Below, in pieces: positions 26,104 through 36,552 of a DNA stretch of 64,000 nt. Positions within the stretch are counted from its first letter, which is position 1, and every line of letters begins with the position of its first letter. The stretch spans positions 434,001 to 498,000 of the forward strand of contig NZ_CP079865.1 of the NCBI RefSeq assembly GCF_025263565.1, in the 5' to 3' direction. The notes under the pieces were generated by a model. That model had not been told where the DNA came from, made no database searches, and saw only the letters and a program-made list of their open reading frames with translations. Position numbers and translations under genes: made by a program. This DNA comes from Mycobacterium sp. SMC-8 (GTDB taxonomy: Bacteria > Actinomycetota > Actinomycetes > Mycobacteriales > Mycobacteriaceae).

Positions 26104-27141
26104 CTAGGCGGCGCTCACGACGTGCTGACGCGCGGGCTCGCTGCGGTACCGGCTCGGCGGTCCGTCGATCTTGCAGATTCGCCACATCAGCTTGGCGAAC
26201 GGATTCATCAAACCGGTCTCGTGGCACAGCATCCGGACATCGCCGAACATGTCGCGCAGGAACTGCCGCGCCACGGGGGTGCCGAAGAAGATCTCCTTCT
26301 TCACCGAACGCGGGATGTCGAACTCCTGCCAGAAGGACTTGGGCGGCACGATGATCGCCTGGCACAGCACCCGCATGATGATCGGCACGTTGAGCGACAG
26401 CAGGAACTTCTGCCGGCGGTTCAGGTGCGGCACCCGCTTCCGCAGGTATTCATGGGCGAACGAGATGTGGCGGGCCTCCTCGGCGACGTGGATCGCCATG
26501 ACGCGCTCCATGATCGGGTGCAGCGCCTTGCCCTCGCGCAGGATGTTCTTCTGGGTGTGGTCGATCGGCTCCTCGCCGGCGAGCACGCCGAAGAAGAACG
26601 GGATGGGCAGCGGGCCGGCGGCCAGCGGGATGAACTGGGAGAGCCACTTCAGCAGCCGGGGCATGCCGGGGACGTCGGCACCGATGCGGTTGACCATCTC
26701 CTGGAACATCATCGTGTGGTTGCACTCCTCGACCGACTCGTGGAGGCAGTACCGGTACTCCGGCGACCCGTTGGGCACCCAGAAGGCGTAGTTCATCAGG
26801 CCGCGGATCAGGATCGACTCGAAATGCAGACCGACCTTGGCGACGTTGGCCTGGCGCCACATGCCGATCGCGATCTGCTTGTCCTTCGGCTGGGACCGGT
26901 ACCACTCATGCTTGCCGAACGGGTCGGTGCCGGGCAGGATCCAGCGCTCATCGTTGGGCGTCACCGCGAACTCGGGCGAGTCCCAGTCGATGTCGGTGTA
27001 CGGGTTGAAATTGCGCCGCACCGAGCCTTCAGACAGCGTGGTCAGCATCTCGACGTAGGCCCTGTCTTCCGGGCTGTCCCCGATTTCCATGTTTTTGCGC
27101 CAGCGCCGGATGATGCGCGTCCGAGCTTCCTTGACAGCCAT
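26104..27141 (-). CDS. AurF-like di-iron oxygenase
   Basis: The protein has 345 residues. Helical di-iron ligands are visible: Glu in FESILIRGLM, EECNHTMMFQEM, and EEARHISFAHEYL. This is the ferritin-like arrangement of the AurF N-oxygenase family. It corresponds to Rv0885, as recalled. AurF relatives oxidise amines or hydroxylate substrates; the target here is unknown. fprB follows directly on the same strand, suggesting a dedicated reductase. Confidence 0.88.
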   Translation of the reverse strand: MAVKEARTRIIRRWRKNMEIGDSPEDRAYVEMLTTLSEGSVRRNFNPYTDIDWDSPEFAVTPNDERWILPGTDPFGKHEWYRSQPKDKQIAIGMWRQANVAKVGLHFESILIRGLMNYAFWVPNGSPEYRYCLHESVEECNHTMMFQEMVNRIGADVPGMPRLLKWLSQFIPLAAGPLPIPFFFGVLAGEEPIDHTQKNILREGKALHPIMERVMAIHVAEEARHISFAHEYLRKRVPHLNRRQKFLLSLNVPIIMRVLCQAIIVPPKSFWQEFDIPRSVKKEIFFGTPVARQFLRDMFGDVRMLCHETGLMNPFAKLMWRICKIDGPPSRYRSEPARQHVVSAA

Positions 27142-27187
27142 TGCCGCCTCCCGTGAGGTTTACATTCTCGTGCTCGTTGTCCAGTGA

Positions 27188-28483
<1,296 letters not shown>

Positions 28484-28573
28484 CCCCGTGCCGCGTGTCA
28501 TCCCGGTTACGGATTGATCACGCAGTAGGGTCACCTTCTGTATCGGGCTCGCGCAAGCCCGGAGGAGGTCGCA

Positions 28574-29392
28574 ATGAGAGAGCTCAAGGTCGTCGGACTG
28601 GATGTCGACGGCAGACGCATCATCTGCGAGACCAGCGACTCCGACGAGAAGTTCGTCCTCCGCTCCGACGAACGGCTCAAGGCCGCCGTGCGCGGTGACC
28701 GCGCCGGATCGGCCCAGACCACCATCGATGTCGAGGTTCCCACGTTGCTGCGTCCGCGCGAGATCCAGTCGAAGATCAGGGCCGGAGCATCGGTCGAACA
28801 GGTCGCCGCGGCCGCCGGAGTCGACATCGCCCGCGTCGAACGGTTCGCCCACCCGGTGCTGCTGGAGCGCGCCCGCGCGGCCGAACTGGCCACCGCTGCG
28901 CATCCGGTGCTGGCCGACGGCCCGTCGGTGCTGACCCTGCTCGAAACGGTCACCTCGGCGCTCATTGCCCGCGGACTGGATCCCGACGGCGCGGACTGGG
29001 ACGCCTGGCGCAACGAGGACGGCCGGTGGACCGTGCAGTTGGCCTGGAAGGCCGGTATGTCGGACAACGTGGCCCACTTCCGCTACGCGCCCGGCGCGCA
29101 CGGCGGCACCGTCACCGCGTTCGACGACGCCGCGTCCGAGTTGATCGATCCGAATTTCGCGCGCCCACTGCGTCCGCTGGCGGCGGTGGCACAGCTAGCC
29201 CTGGGCGAACCCGACGAGGTCCAGGCACCTGCCCCGGTCGAGTCACCCGAACCCGAACCCGCGCCCGAGGTCGCCGAGACGCCTGAGCCCGCACCGGCGG
29301 CCAAGGCCCCCCGCTCCCGCAAGAGCAGGCCCGCCGTGCCGGCGTGGGAGGACGTCCTGCTCGGTGTCCGTTCCAGCGGCGGCCAGCGCTAG
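28574..29392 (+). CDS. sepH: Cell division protein SepH
   Basis: The protein has 272 residues with the DUF3071/SepH N-terminal domain (MRELKVVGLDVDGRRIICE, LRPREIQSKIRAGASVEQVA with a helix-turn-helix-like segment) and a Pro/Glu/Ala-rich C-terminal part ending RKSRPAVPAWEDVLLGVRS. In Streptomyces and mycobacteria SepH binds FtsZ and stimulates its assembly. It corresponds to Rv0883c. AGGAGG stands ahead of the ATG. The PEPEPAP linker is longer than needed for folding and is probably disordered. Confidence 0.93.
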   Translation: MRELKVVGLDVDGRRIICETSDSDEKFVLRSDERLKAAVRGDRAGSAQTTIDVEVPTLLRPREIQSKIRAGASVEQVAAAAGVDIARVERFAHPVLLERARAAELATAAHPVLADGPSVLTLLETVTSALIARGLDPDGADWDAWRNEDGRWTVQLAWKAGMSDNVAHFRYAPGAHGGTVTAFDDAASELIDPNFARPLRPLAAVAQLALGEPDEVQAPAPVESPEPEPAPEVAETPEPAPAAKAPRSRKSRPAVPAWEDVLLGVRSSGGQR

Positions 29393-29413
29393 CTTCTACG
29401 CGCGCAACGTTTT

Positions 29414-29686
29414 TCACCCACCCGAGGCGGCGATCGCCAGCAACGCGATCCAGGCCGCGGCGACACCGGCGCCCGTCCCGAGCACGAACCAGCGCCACAC
29501 CGGCACACGGCGCCAACCCCAGACCGTGGGCGCCAGACCGCCCACCGCAACGAGATTCAGTCCCGCAGCGAGCAGCACGTGCACCCGCATCAGCCCGATG
29601 CTGAGCACGATGACGGCGGCGGCCACCACCGCCGCGACGAACACCGCGACCGTCAGGCCCGTCCCCCACGGCGTCTCGTCGCTCAC
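29414..29686 (-). CDS. DUF2537 family membrane protein
   Basis: A 90-residue protein with three hydrophobic segments (LTVAVFVAAVVAAAVIVLSI, then VLLAAGLNLVAVGGL, then VLGTGAGVAAAWIALLAIA). It corresponds to Rv0882. Function unknown. Its start overlaps the stop of the methyltransferase gene as ATGA, so the two are translationally coupled. Convergent with sepH. Confidence 0.83.
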   Translation of the reverse strand: MSDETPWGTGLTVAVFVAAVVAAAVIVLSIGLMRVHVLLAAGLNLVAVGGLAPTVWGWRRVPVWRWFVLGTGAGVAAAWIALLAIAASGG

Positions 29687-30510
29687 CGGGCGAGCCTATC
29701 CCGCTCATAGAACGCCAGCGCGGCAGCAGTTGCGACGTTCAGCGAATCCGTACCGCGCGACATCGGAATACGCACGCGCACATCGCTGGCCCGCATCGTG
29801 TGTTCCTTCAGGCCGGGCCCTTCGGCGCCCACCAGGATGGCCACCCGCTGCTCCGCCAGACCGGACATCGCCTCGGCGAGGGTCTGCACCTCAGGGTCCG
29901 GCGTCATCGCGAGCAACCGAAAACCGCTCTGCCGCAACAACTCCAGATCACCGGGCCAGTGGCCGGCCTTGGCGAACGGCACCAGCAGGGCATGCCCCAT
30001 CGACACCCGAACCGCCCGCCGGTATAGCGGGTCGGCGCAGCCGCTGCCGAACACCACCGCGTCCACACTCAGTCCCGCGGCGTTCCGGAAGACCGAGCCC
30101 AGGTTCTCGTGGTCGTTGACACCTTCGAGCACGGCGACGGTCCGCGCCCCCGCGAGCACCTCGGGCACCGTCAGATCGGGGGCCCGGGAGGCCGACGCCA
30201 GCACCCCGCGGTTCAAATGGAAGCCGACCGCCTCGGCCATCACCTCCGCCGACGCCCGGTAGAACGGCGCCCCGATGCCGTCGAGGTCCGCCCCCAGTTC
30301 GGCCAACCGCCGATCGGTGCCCAGCAGCGCGCGAGGGACGAACCGCGACGCGAGCATCCGCTGTACCACCAGCACACCCTCGGCGATGACCAACCCCTTG
30401 CCGCTGGGAAGGTCGGGTCTGCGGTCGACACTGTTGAGATCACGGAAGTCGTCGAGTCGCGGGTCGGACGGATCGCTGACGTCGATGACTTCAACGCCGT
30501 TGGCGATCAC
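29683..30510 (-). CDS. TrmH/SpoU-family RNA 2'-O-methyltransferase
   Basis: The protein has 275 residues from a GTG start. SPOUT fold motifs are all present: motif 1 EGVNDHENLGSVFRNAAGL, motif 2 AILVGAEGPGL, motif 3 VRIPMSRGTDSLNVATAAALAFYE. A substrate-binding N-terminal L7Ae-like part precedes (GKGLVIAEGVLVVQRML). It adds a methyl group to the ribose of a tRNA or rRNA nucleotide. It corresponds to Rv0881. Divergent from the DUF2530 gene. Confidence 0.93.
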   Translation of the reverse strand: MIANGVEVIDVSDPSDPRLDDFRDLNSVDRRPDLPSGKGLVIAEGVLVVQRMLASRFVPRALLGTDRRLAELGADLDGIGAPFYRASAEVMAEAVGFHLNRGVLASASRAPDLTVPEVLAGARTVAVLEGVNDHENLGSVFRNAAGLSVDAVVFGSGCADPLYRRAVRVSMGHALLVPFAKAGHWPGDLELLRQSGFRLLAMTPDPEVQTLAEAMSGLAEQRVAILVGAEGPGLKEHTMRASDVRVRIPMSRGTDSLNVATAAALAFYERDRLAR

Positions 30511-30587
30511 GCTGTTTCGAGGCAGGCAGTGACGAGCACAGCGCTGAGACTACCCAGCGCCCCGCGGTGGTCGTTAAGTTGGACGCG

Positions 30588-30839
30588 ATGGACACCGATT
30601 CCGAACCGCAACCCCCGCCGCTGCCCGGGGGCCTGCTGACGCCGTGGCCCGTCATCGTGGTGATCGCGTGCGGATGGCTGATCGCCGCCGTGCTGGCGTT
30701 CACGGTCGGCGCTCTGCACGAGTGGCGTCCGGTCACCGTCGCCGGCCTCGGCGTCGGAGTGCTTGGCACGACGATATTTCTGTGGCAACGTCACGCGGTG
30801 CGCCGCGGACACCGCGGCGCTCAACGCGGTTTGACGTAG
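30588..30839 (+). CDS. DUF2530 family membrane protein
   Basis: About 83 residues from ATG 30588 (MDTDSEPQPPPLPG). Two membrane segments: PVIVVIACGWLIAAVLAFTV and VTVAGLGVGVLGTTIFLW. It corresponds to Rv0879c. Function unknown. It is 10 bp ahead of the SRPBCC gene. Confidence 0.8.
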   Translation: MDTDSEPQPPPLPGGLLTPWPVIVVIACGWLIAAVLAFTVGALHEWRPVTVAGLGVGVLGTTIFLWQRHAVRRGHRGAQRGLT

Positions 30840-30849
30840 GAGGAATTCG

Positions 30850-31302
30850 ATGGCAGCGCCGGTTTTGCAGGCCGAGGTCGACATCAACGCGCCGGTGTCC
30901 AAGGTCTGGGCGCTCGTCTCGGATCTGAGCAAGATGCCGCAGTGGAGCCCGCAGTGCCGCCTGATGAAGCCGGTCGGCCAGCTGCGCCAGGGTGCCCGCA
31001 CCGTGAATTTCAACAGGCGCGGACTCCTGTTCTGGCCCACCACCTGCCGGATCACCGAGTTCATCCCCGAAAAGAAGCTGGCGTTCCGGGTCAACGAGAA
31101 CCACACCGTATGGAGCTATGAACTGGAGCCGACGGAAGCCGGCACCCGGCTGGTCGAGACCCGGCACGCCGAGAACGGCACGACGGCGGTGTCGAATTTT
31201 CTGGTCGGCAAGTTCATGGGCGGCGTCCCGAACTTCGAGCAGGAACTCATCGAAGGCATGAACGCATCGCTGACGCGCATCAAGACCGCCGCGGAGCGCT
31301 GA
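30850..31302 (+). CDS. SRPBCC-family (polyketide cyclase/START-like) protein
   Basis: The protein has 150 residues; AGGAGG is ideally spaced from the ATG. The fold is shown by VLQAEVDINAPVSKVWALVSDLSKMPQWSPQCR at the N-terminus and the long C-terminal helix FEQELIEGMNASLTRIK. Proteins of this class bind lipophilic ligands in a helix-grip cavity. Several paralogues are found in the Rv0854-Rv0857 area of M. tuberculosis, as recalled. Ligand unknown. Confidence 0.85.
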   Translation: MAAPVLQAEVDINAPVSKVWALVSDLSKMPQWSPQCRLMKPVGQLRQGARTVNFNRRGLLFWPTTCRITEFIPEKKLAFRVNENHTVWSYELEPTEAGTRLVETRHAENGTTAVSNFLVGKFMGGVPNFEQELIEGMNASLTRIKTAAER

Positions 31303-31303
31303 C

Positions 31304-31349
31304 CGGGCCGACTACTCGCTGCGCTCCGGGCCGACTACTCGCTGCGCTC
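31304..31349. repeat. Perfect 23-bp tandem duplication at a gene end
   Basis: The 23-bp unit, starting CGGGCCGACTACTCGC, occurs twice head-to-tail at 31304-31326 and 31327-31349. The second copy contains the stop codon (TAG, 31337-31335) and last codons of the DUF3027 gene. It looks like a recent local duplication in the space between two converging genes. Confidence 0.85.
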
Positions 31350-32138
31350 GACGAGATCGAGGACCCCGTCGTCGTACGGATCGAACAGCGGCGACCCATT
31401 GCCGCCGGGAGCCGGCGTATCCGAGTGCGCACCACACCCGTACTCGGCGTCGACCACGTGCCCGTCGGCGGCGTACTCGTTAGCGCACACGCCGAACAGC
31501 CCGCCGAGAGAACCGCCGAGCGGTACGTAGAAGGCGCAGTCCCGGCACACGCGCCGGGTGCCCCGGGCCATCGGCGTGCCCGGCCCGTAGTCGCCGTCGT
31601 GCCAGCGCTGGGCGGCGTCGTTGCGGCCCCACAGACTCAACACCTGGCGACGTCCGAGACCCACCTCGACCGCGACCTCGTCGATCTGCGGATCGCCGGT
31701 GGCCGTGTAACCCGGAACGAGTCGGGGATCATCGGCAGGCGGAGCCAGCAGGTCACCCGGCCCGAGGTCACCCGGCCGGATCCGTTCGTCCCACGGCACC
31801 CATTTGGGCGCGAGCAGTGCGGTCGGGCCGGGCACGAGGACGACCTCACTGATCGTGGCGCGCTCGGCGCCGGGACACGCGGCGACAACGACGGCCCACT
31901 GCCAGCCGCGATACCCCGGCATCTCCGCGAGGAAGCGATGGGTGGCCGAACTCGGGTCCTCGAAACCCGCGCCGAGGTATTCACCCACGGTGTCCTCGCC
32001 GCTGTATTCCACGATCGCTGCACGCGCCGCCTCCACAGCGCCGAGCAGCACCGCTTCAAGCTCGGGCCCGGGGCTCTCGACCGCCGGCGGGTCGACCTCG
32101 GCACCCGGTACGGCGGCCTGCGGGTCGGGTTCGGTCAT
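31335..32138 (-). CDS. DUF3027 family protein
   Basis: About 267 residues from ATG 32138 (MTEPDPQAAVPG), with GGAGG 11 nt upstream; starts at 32147 or 32219 are possible. The conserved part carries cysteines in VCRDCAFYVPLGGSLGGLFGVCANEYAADG and later YGCGAHSD, which may bind metal. It corresponds to Rv0877. Function unknown. Divergent from the MFS gene. Confidence 0.8.
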   Translation of the reverse strand: MTEPDPQAAVPGAEVDPPAVESPGPELEAVLLGAVEAARAAIVEYSGEDTVGEYLGAGFEDPSSATHRFLAEMPGYRGWQWAVVVAACPGAERATISEVVLVPGPTALLAPKWVPWDERIRPGDLGPGDLLAPPADDPRLVPGYTATGDPQIDEVAVEVGLGRRQVLSLWGRNDAAQRWHDGDYGPGTPMARGTRRVCRDCAFYVPLGGSLGGLFGVCANEYAADGHVVDAEYGCGAHSDTPAPGGNGSPLFDPYDDGVLDLVERSE

Positions 32139-32236
32139 GCTGTCCATCGCCTCCAATACTGCCTGAGCCGGGCGAAGGCCAGCCACACCGGTCGGCTGCG
32201 CGGCCCCTGTCGTCCCCATAGGGGAGAATCGACGGC

Positions 32237-33934
32237 GTGACCGGACCGCGGCGTGACCACCGGGACCCTGACGGTCAGCAGGGTGGACGCTACTACCCGC
32301 CGCGTCCGCCTGCGGGCGAACACCCGGGGATGGCCAACTACCCGAGCGAACCGACCATGCGTCCAGGTCACCGCGGCGCCGCACGGGGGCGGCCCTATTC
32401 GCCGAATCAGGGCGGGAACCGCTGGCTGCCCCCACTCGACGAGAGCGCCCGCCATCACGACCGCTATGACGACCCGCCCCCCGGACGTAACGGAGAAAAG
32501 GTCACGGTCACCCGGGTGGCTGCGCAGCGCAGCCGCGAGATGGGCTCCAAAATGTACGGCCTGGTGCACCGGGCCGCGACCGCCGACGGCGCCGACAAGT
32601 CGGGGCTGACGGCACTTACTTGGCCGGTGGTCGCGAACTTCGCGGTCGACGCCGCCATGGCCGTGGCGCTGGCCAACACCCTGTTCTTCGCGGCGGCCTC
32701 CGGTGAGAGCAAGAGCCGCGTCGCGCTGTACCTGCTCATAACGATCGCTCCGTTCGCCGTGATCGCTCCGCTGATCGGGCCCGCTCTGGATCGCCTGCAA
32801 CACGGCCGCCGGGTCGCGTTGGCTGCGTCGTTCGCCCTGCGCACTGTGCTCGCCGTGGTGCTCATCGCCAACTTCGACAGTGCGACCGGCAGCTTCCCGT
32901 CGTGGGTCCTCTATCCGTGTGCGCTCGGGATGATGGTGCTTTCCAAGTCCTTCTCGGTGTTGCGCAGCGCGGTGACGCCACGAGTGCTGCCACCATCGAT
33001 CGACCTGGTCCGGGTGAACTCGCGCTTGACGACGTTCGGTCTGCTGGGCGGCACCCTGGTCGGCGGCGGCATCGCAGCGGCCGCCGAATGGGGATTCCAG
33101 CTGTTCCAGATGCCCGGCGCGCTCTACATCGTGGTCGCGGTGACCATCGGCGGTGCGGTCCTGTCCATGCGGATCCCGAAATGGGTCGAGGTCACCGAGG
33201 GTGAGGTCCCGGCGACCTTGAGCTATCACGGCCAGACCGACCACACCGACCCGCTCCGCCGCCCGCCGCACGGGGGCGGCGTCACCCGGGCCCGCCAACC
33301 GCTTGGCCGCAACATCATCACGTCGTTGTGGGGCAACTGCACGATCAAGGTGATGGTCGGCTTCCTGTTCCTCTACCCGGCGTTCGTCGCGAAGGCCCAC
33401 GACGCCGGCGGCTGGGAGCAGCTGCGGATCCTGGGGATGATCGGCGCCGCGGCGGCCGTCGGGAACTTCGCGGGCAATTTCACCGCGGCTCGGCTCAAAG
33501 TCGGCCATCCCGCGCGGCTGGTCGTGCGGTGCGCAGTGGCGGTCACCGCGGCGGCCCTGGTGACCGCGCTGACCGGGAATCTTTTGGTCGCGGCGGTCGC
33601 GACCTTGATCACCTCCGGTTGCAGCGCCATCGCCAAGGCGTCACTGGATGCTTCCCTGCAGGACGACCTGCCCGAGGAGTCACGCGCGTCGGCGTTCGGA
33701 CGGTCGGAGTCCCTGCTGCAGCTGGCCTGGGTCGCGGGTGGCGCGACCGGCGTGCTGATCTACACCGACCTGTATGCGGGCTTCACCACCATCACCGCGA
33801 TCCTGATCCTCGGACTGGCCCAAACCGTGCTGAGCTATCGTGGCGAGTCACTGGTACCGGGCTTCGGCGGCAACCGGCCGGTGCTGGCAGAACAGGAAGG
33901 CGTACGGACGGATGCGGTGGTGACCCAGGAGTGA
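32237..33934 (+). CDS. MFS-type transporter with proline-rich cytoplasmic N-terminus
   Basis: The protein has 565 residues from GTG 32237. The first 120 residues are soluble, rich in Pro, Arg and Gly (GGRYYPPRPPAGEHPG). About 12 membrane helices follow (LTALTWPVVANFAVDAAMAV and on). It corresponds to Rv0876c. Substrate unknown. The stop overlaps the next start as GTGA, so the DUF2771 protein is translated with it. Confidence 0.85.
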   Translation: MTGPRRDHRDPDGQQGGRYYPPRPPAGEHPGMANYPSEPTMRPGHRGAARGRPYSPNQGGNRWLPPLDESARHHDRYDDPPPGRNGEKVTVTRVAAQRSREMGSKMYGLVHRAATADGADKSGLTALTWPVVANFAVDAAMAVALANTLFFAAASGESKSRVALYLLITIAPFAVIAPLIGPALDRLQHGRRVALAASFALRTVLAVVLIANFDSATGSFPSWVLYPCALGMMVLSKSFSVLRSAVTPRVLPPSIDLVRVNSRLTTFGLLGGTLVGGGIAAAAEWGFQLFQMPGALYIVVAVTIGGAVLSMRIPKWVEVTEGEVPATLSYHGQTDHTDPLRRPPHGGGVTRARQPLGRNIITSLWGNCTIKVMVGFLFLYPAFVAKAHDAGGWEQLRILGMIGAAAAVGNFAGNFTAARLKVGHPARLVVRCAVAVTAAALVTALTGNLLVAAVATLITSGCSAIAKASLDASLQDDLPEESRASAFGRSESLLQLAWVAGGATGVLIYTDLYAGFTTITAILILGLAQTVLSYRGESLVPGFGGNRPVLAEQEGVRTDAVVTQE

Positions 33935-34419
33935 AACGTGTTGTCGCTGTTCTCGCAGCGGTGGCCCTGCTCTCGTCGATCGGTACCGGCGTTTTCGTCT
34001 GGCAGCGGGCGCGCGACCACGCACCGGAACTCCCCGAGATCTCGGCGTACTCGCACGGACAGCTGGCCCGGGTGGGCCCGTACCGCTTCTGCGAGGTGCT
34101 CAACCCGACCGACTGCGTCGTCCCCGCCGATCAAGGTGAGCTGCGGGTCATCGGCCGCGACCCCGTGCAGTTGTCCATTCCGGCCGACATCAGCCAGGCG
34201 CCATGGGTGCTGATCCGCGCCTATGAGGACGCGGATCTCGTCGAGGAGTTCCGCCCCGGCAGCCGACTGGCGGTGACGATCCCGACCGTGGACGCGCAGC
34301 GCGGCCGACTCACCGGATTCGCGGTGCAGCTGCCGACCCTGGTCCGCGACCAGGACGGCAACGAATTCCCGGTGCCGCACGCCGAGTGGTCGGTGCGCAC
34401 GGTGTGGCAGCAGGGCTAG
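33931..34419 (+). CDS. DUF2771 family exported protein
   Basis: The protein has 162 residues from GTG 33931. A signal peptide or anchor (VKRVVAVLAAVALLSSIGTGVFVW) is followed by a beta-rich domain with a Cys pair (YRFCEVLNPTDCVVP) that may form a disulfide. It corresponds to Rv0875c. It overlaps the upstream MFS gene by 4 bp and may work with it at the membrane. Confidence 0.82.
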   Translation: MKRVVAVLAAVALLSSIGTGVFVWQRARDHAPELPEISAYSHGQLARVGPYRFCEVLNPTDCVVPADQGELRVIGRDPVQLSIPADISQAPWVLIRAYEDADLVEEFRPGSRLAVTIPTVDAQRGRLTGFAVQLPTLVRDQDGNEFPVPHAEWSVRTVWQQG

Positions 34420-34434
34420 CCGCACCGATTCGCG

Positions 34435-35451
34435 TCAGCCGGCCGAGTGCGCCTCCGGCACACGCTCACCCTCACGGGTCGGTCCGGGCGGGGTTCCGTC
34501 GCCGAACGGTCTGCCTCCCAGGGCTTCTCGACCATGCGGGGTCAACCAGTTCGACAGATCCGGCCCCTTCGGCACGACACCGGTGGGGTTGATGTCCGAA
34601 TGCACGATGTAGTAGTGCTGCTTGATCTGCACGAAGTCGGTGGTGTCGCCGAATCCCGGGGTCTGGAACAGGTCCCGCGCGTAGGCCCACAGCACCGGCA
34701 TCTCCGACAGCTTGCTGCGGTTGGTCTTGAAATGGCCGTGATACACCGGGTCGAATCTCGCCAGCGTGGTGAACAGGCGAACGTCGGCTTCGGTGATGGT
34801 GTCCCCGACCAGATACCGCCGTTCGGCCAGGCGGTCGGACAACCAGTCCAGCGCGGTGAACAGCCGGTCATAAGCCTTCTCGTAGGCGCGCTGGGATCCT
34901 GCGAACCCACACCGGTACACACCGTTGTTCACCTCGGTGTAGATGCGCTGGGCAACCTCGTCGATCTCGTCGCGCAGGGGTTCGGGGTAGAGCTCCGGGG
35001 CTCCTTCGCGGTGGTGGGCGGTCCACTCCGTTGAGAAGTCCAGCGTGATCTGCGGGAAGTCGTTGGTGACCACCTGCCCGGTCGCGACCTCCACGATCGC
35101 GGGCACTGTGACGCCCTTCGGGTAGTCCGGAATGCGCTTGTTGTAGGCATCGCGCAGATAGTGGATTCCCAGCACCGGATCCACACCGTCGGGATCGAGG
35201 TCGAAGGTCCAGCTGCGTTCGTCATGGGTGGGTCCGCAGAAGCCGATGGAAAGAGCGTCCTCCAGTCCGAGGAGCCGACGCACGATAATGGTGCGGTTCG
35301 CCCACGGGCATGCCCTGGCCACGATCAGCCGGTACCGGCCCGGTTCGACCGGGTATCCGTCCCGACCGTCGGCGGTGATCCGCGTCGAGATGTACTCGGT
35401 GTCCCGGCTGAACTCTCCGCCGGAACTCGACGGGTCGGCGACATAACTCAT
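34435..35451 (-). CDS. Xi-class glutathione transferase-like (hydroquinone reductase) protein
   Basis: The protein has 338 residues. The thioredoxin-fold N-terminal part has the catalytic Cys in ARACPWANRTIIVRRLLGLE, and the helical C-terminal domain has YLVGDTITEADVRLFTTLARFDPVY. This is the pattern of YqjG/Ecm4 S-glutathionyl-hydroquinone reductases. Mycobacteria lack glutathione, so mycothiol is the probable thiol partner (inference). It converges on the DUF2771 gene, with 15 bp between stops. Confidence 0.87.
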   Translation of the reverse strand: MSYVADPSSSGGEFSRDTEYISTRITADGRDGYPVEPGRYRLIVARACPWANRTIIVRRLLGLEDALSIGFCGPTHDERSWTFDLDPDGVDPVLGIHYLRDAYNKRIPDYPKGVTVPAIVEVATGQVVTNDFPQITLDFSTEWTAHHREGAPELYPEPLRDEIDEVAQRIYTEVNNGVYRCGFAGSQRAYEKAYDRLFTALDWLSDRLAERRYLVGDTITEADVRLFTTLARFDPVYHGHFKTNRSKLSEMPVLWAYARDLFQTPGFGDTTDFVQIKQHYYIVHSDINPTGVVPKGPDLSNWLTPHGREALGGRPFGDGTPPGPTREGERVPEAHSAG

Positions 35452-35553
35452 GGCTCAGTCATACCCAATGCGCCAATCCCCGACCGCCGAAACGGCATTC
35501 CCGCAGAGCGTGGCCCGAAGGTCGGCGGCCGCGTGCAGGGTCCGGCGCGCGCC

Positions 35554-35964
35554 TTACGCGTCCAACTCGCGGGCGACCGCCTTGACCACCTCAGAGACCC
35601 TGCGGGCGACCTTACGATCCGGGTAGCGACCCTTGCGCAGTTCCGGCTGCACGGCGCTCTCCAGCAGCGTGATCATGTCCTCGACCATGCCGTGCAGCTC
35701 GTCGGGTGTGTGCTTGTGCTCGGCAGCCGCGGCTTCGCGGCGTGTGCGGGTCAGACTCGGCGGCGGGTCGATGAGCTTGAGGCTGAGCGCCTGCGGCCCG
35801 CGGCGCCCCGCCGCGATGCCGAACTCGACCCGCTGACCGGCCTTGAGGCCTTCGACACCGGCGGGCAGCGCCGAGGACCGCACGTACACGTCCTCGCCGT
35901 CCTCCTGCGAGAGGAACCCGAAGCCCTTCTCCGCGTCGTACCACTTCACCCGGCCGGTCGGCAC
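35554..35964 (-). CDS. cspB: CspB-like cold shock domain protein with C-terminal extension
   Basis: About 136 residues from GTG 35964 ([20 protein letters not shown]), with AGGTGAG upstream; a GTG 9 nt earlier is also in frame. The cold shock OB-fold covers residues 1-65: RNP1 KGFGFL, RNP2-like [10 protein letters not shown] conserved helical tail of about 70 residues ([20 protein letters not shown]) is not found in short Csp proteins. It corresponds to Rv0871. It binds single-stranded RNA or DNA. A structured leader lies upstream. Confidence 0.9.
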   Translation of the reverse strand: MPTGRVKWYDAEKGFGFLSQEDGEDVYVRSSALPAGVEGLKAGQRVEFGIAAGRRGPQALSLKLIDPPPSLTRTRREAAAAEHKHTPDELHGMVEDMITLLESAVQPELRKGRYPDRKVARRVSEVVKAVARELDA

Positions 35965-36003
35965 TGGTCTCACCTGCTGTCTGTCTGAGCCGATAGATGT
36001 CTG

Positions 36004-36050
36004 TACCTGTAGGGGTACATAAAGTAAGCGTCCCGCCTGCGTCGGGACGC
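36004..36050 (-). promoter_or_regulatory. Hairpins in the leader of the cold shock gene
   Basis: The dyad GTACC...GGTAC (36004-36018) is followed by GCGTCCCG (36028-36035) and CGGGACGC (36043-36050), perfect 8-bp arms with a 7-nt loop. They lie 40-86 nt ahead of the cspB-like start, in the 180-bp divergent space shared with yccF. Structured leaders control other cold shock mRNAs; this use is inferred. Confidence 0.45.
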
Positions 36051-36144
36051 GTCCCGGGAGATCCTACTCGGACCGCAGCACAGCCAGCATCCCCTTATGT
36101 CGGTAGGCTGCGAGTCACCGCAGAAGGAAGACGAATCGACTGCT

Positions 36145-36552
36145 ATGCGATTAATCCTGAATGTCATCTGGCTGATTTTCGGCGGCCTGTGGCTGGCACT
36201 CGGCTACCTCCTCGCCGCGCTCATCTGCTTCGTCCTGATCGTCACGATCCCGTTCGGGTTCGCCTCGCTGCGTATCGCGGCCTATGCGCTGTGGCCGTTC
36301 GGCCGCACCATCGTCGAAAAGCCGGGCCCGCGCCCCGGCGCACTGATCGGCAATGTCATCTGGGTCATCGTCGCCGGTGTGTGGCTGGCCATCGGCCACA
36401 TCACCACCGCGATCGCGATGGCCATCACGATCGTCGGCATCCCGCTCGCCCTGGCCAACCTGAAGCTGATCCCGGTGTCGTTGATGCCCCTGGGCAAGGA
36501 GATCGTGCCCGTCGACCAGGCGCACGGTCGGATCGTCGGAGCGGTGCCGTGA
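36145..36552 (+). CDS. YccF-family inner membrane protein
   Basis: About 135 residues from ATG 36145. Two similar YccF units are present, each starting with NVIW (LNVIWLIFGGLWLALGYLLA and IGNVIWVIVAGVWLAIGHIT) and each followed by a short IPFG/VGIP-containing membrane helix. It corresponds to Rv0870c. Function unknown. Its stop overlaps the moaA2 start as GTGA. Confidence 0.87.
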   Translation: MRLILNVIWLIFGGLWLALGYLLAALICFVLIVTIPFGFASLRIAAYALWPFGRTIVEKPGPRPGALIGNVIWVIVAGVWLAIGHITTAIAMAITIVGIPLALANLKLIPVSLMPLGKEIVPVDQAHGRIVGAVP

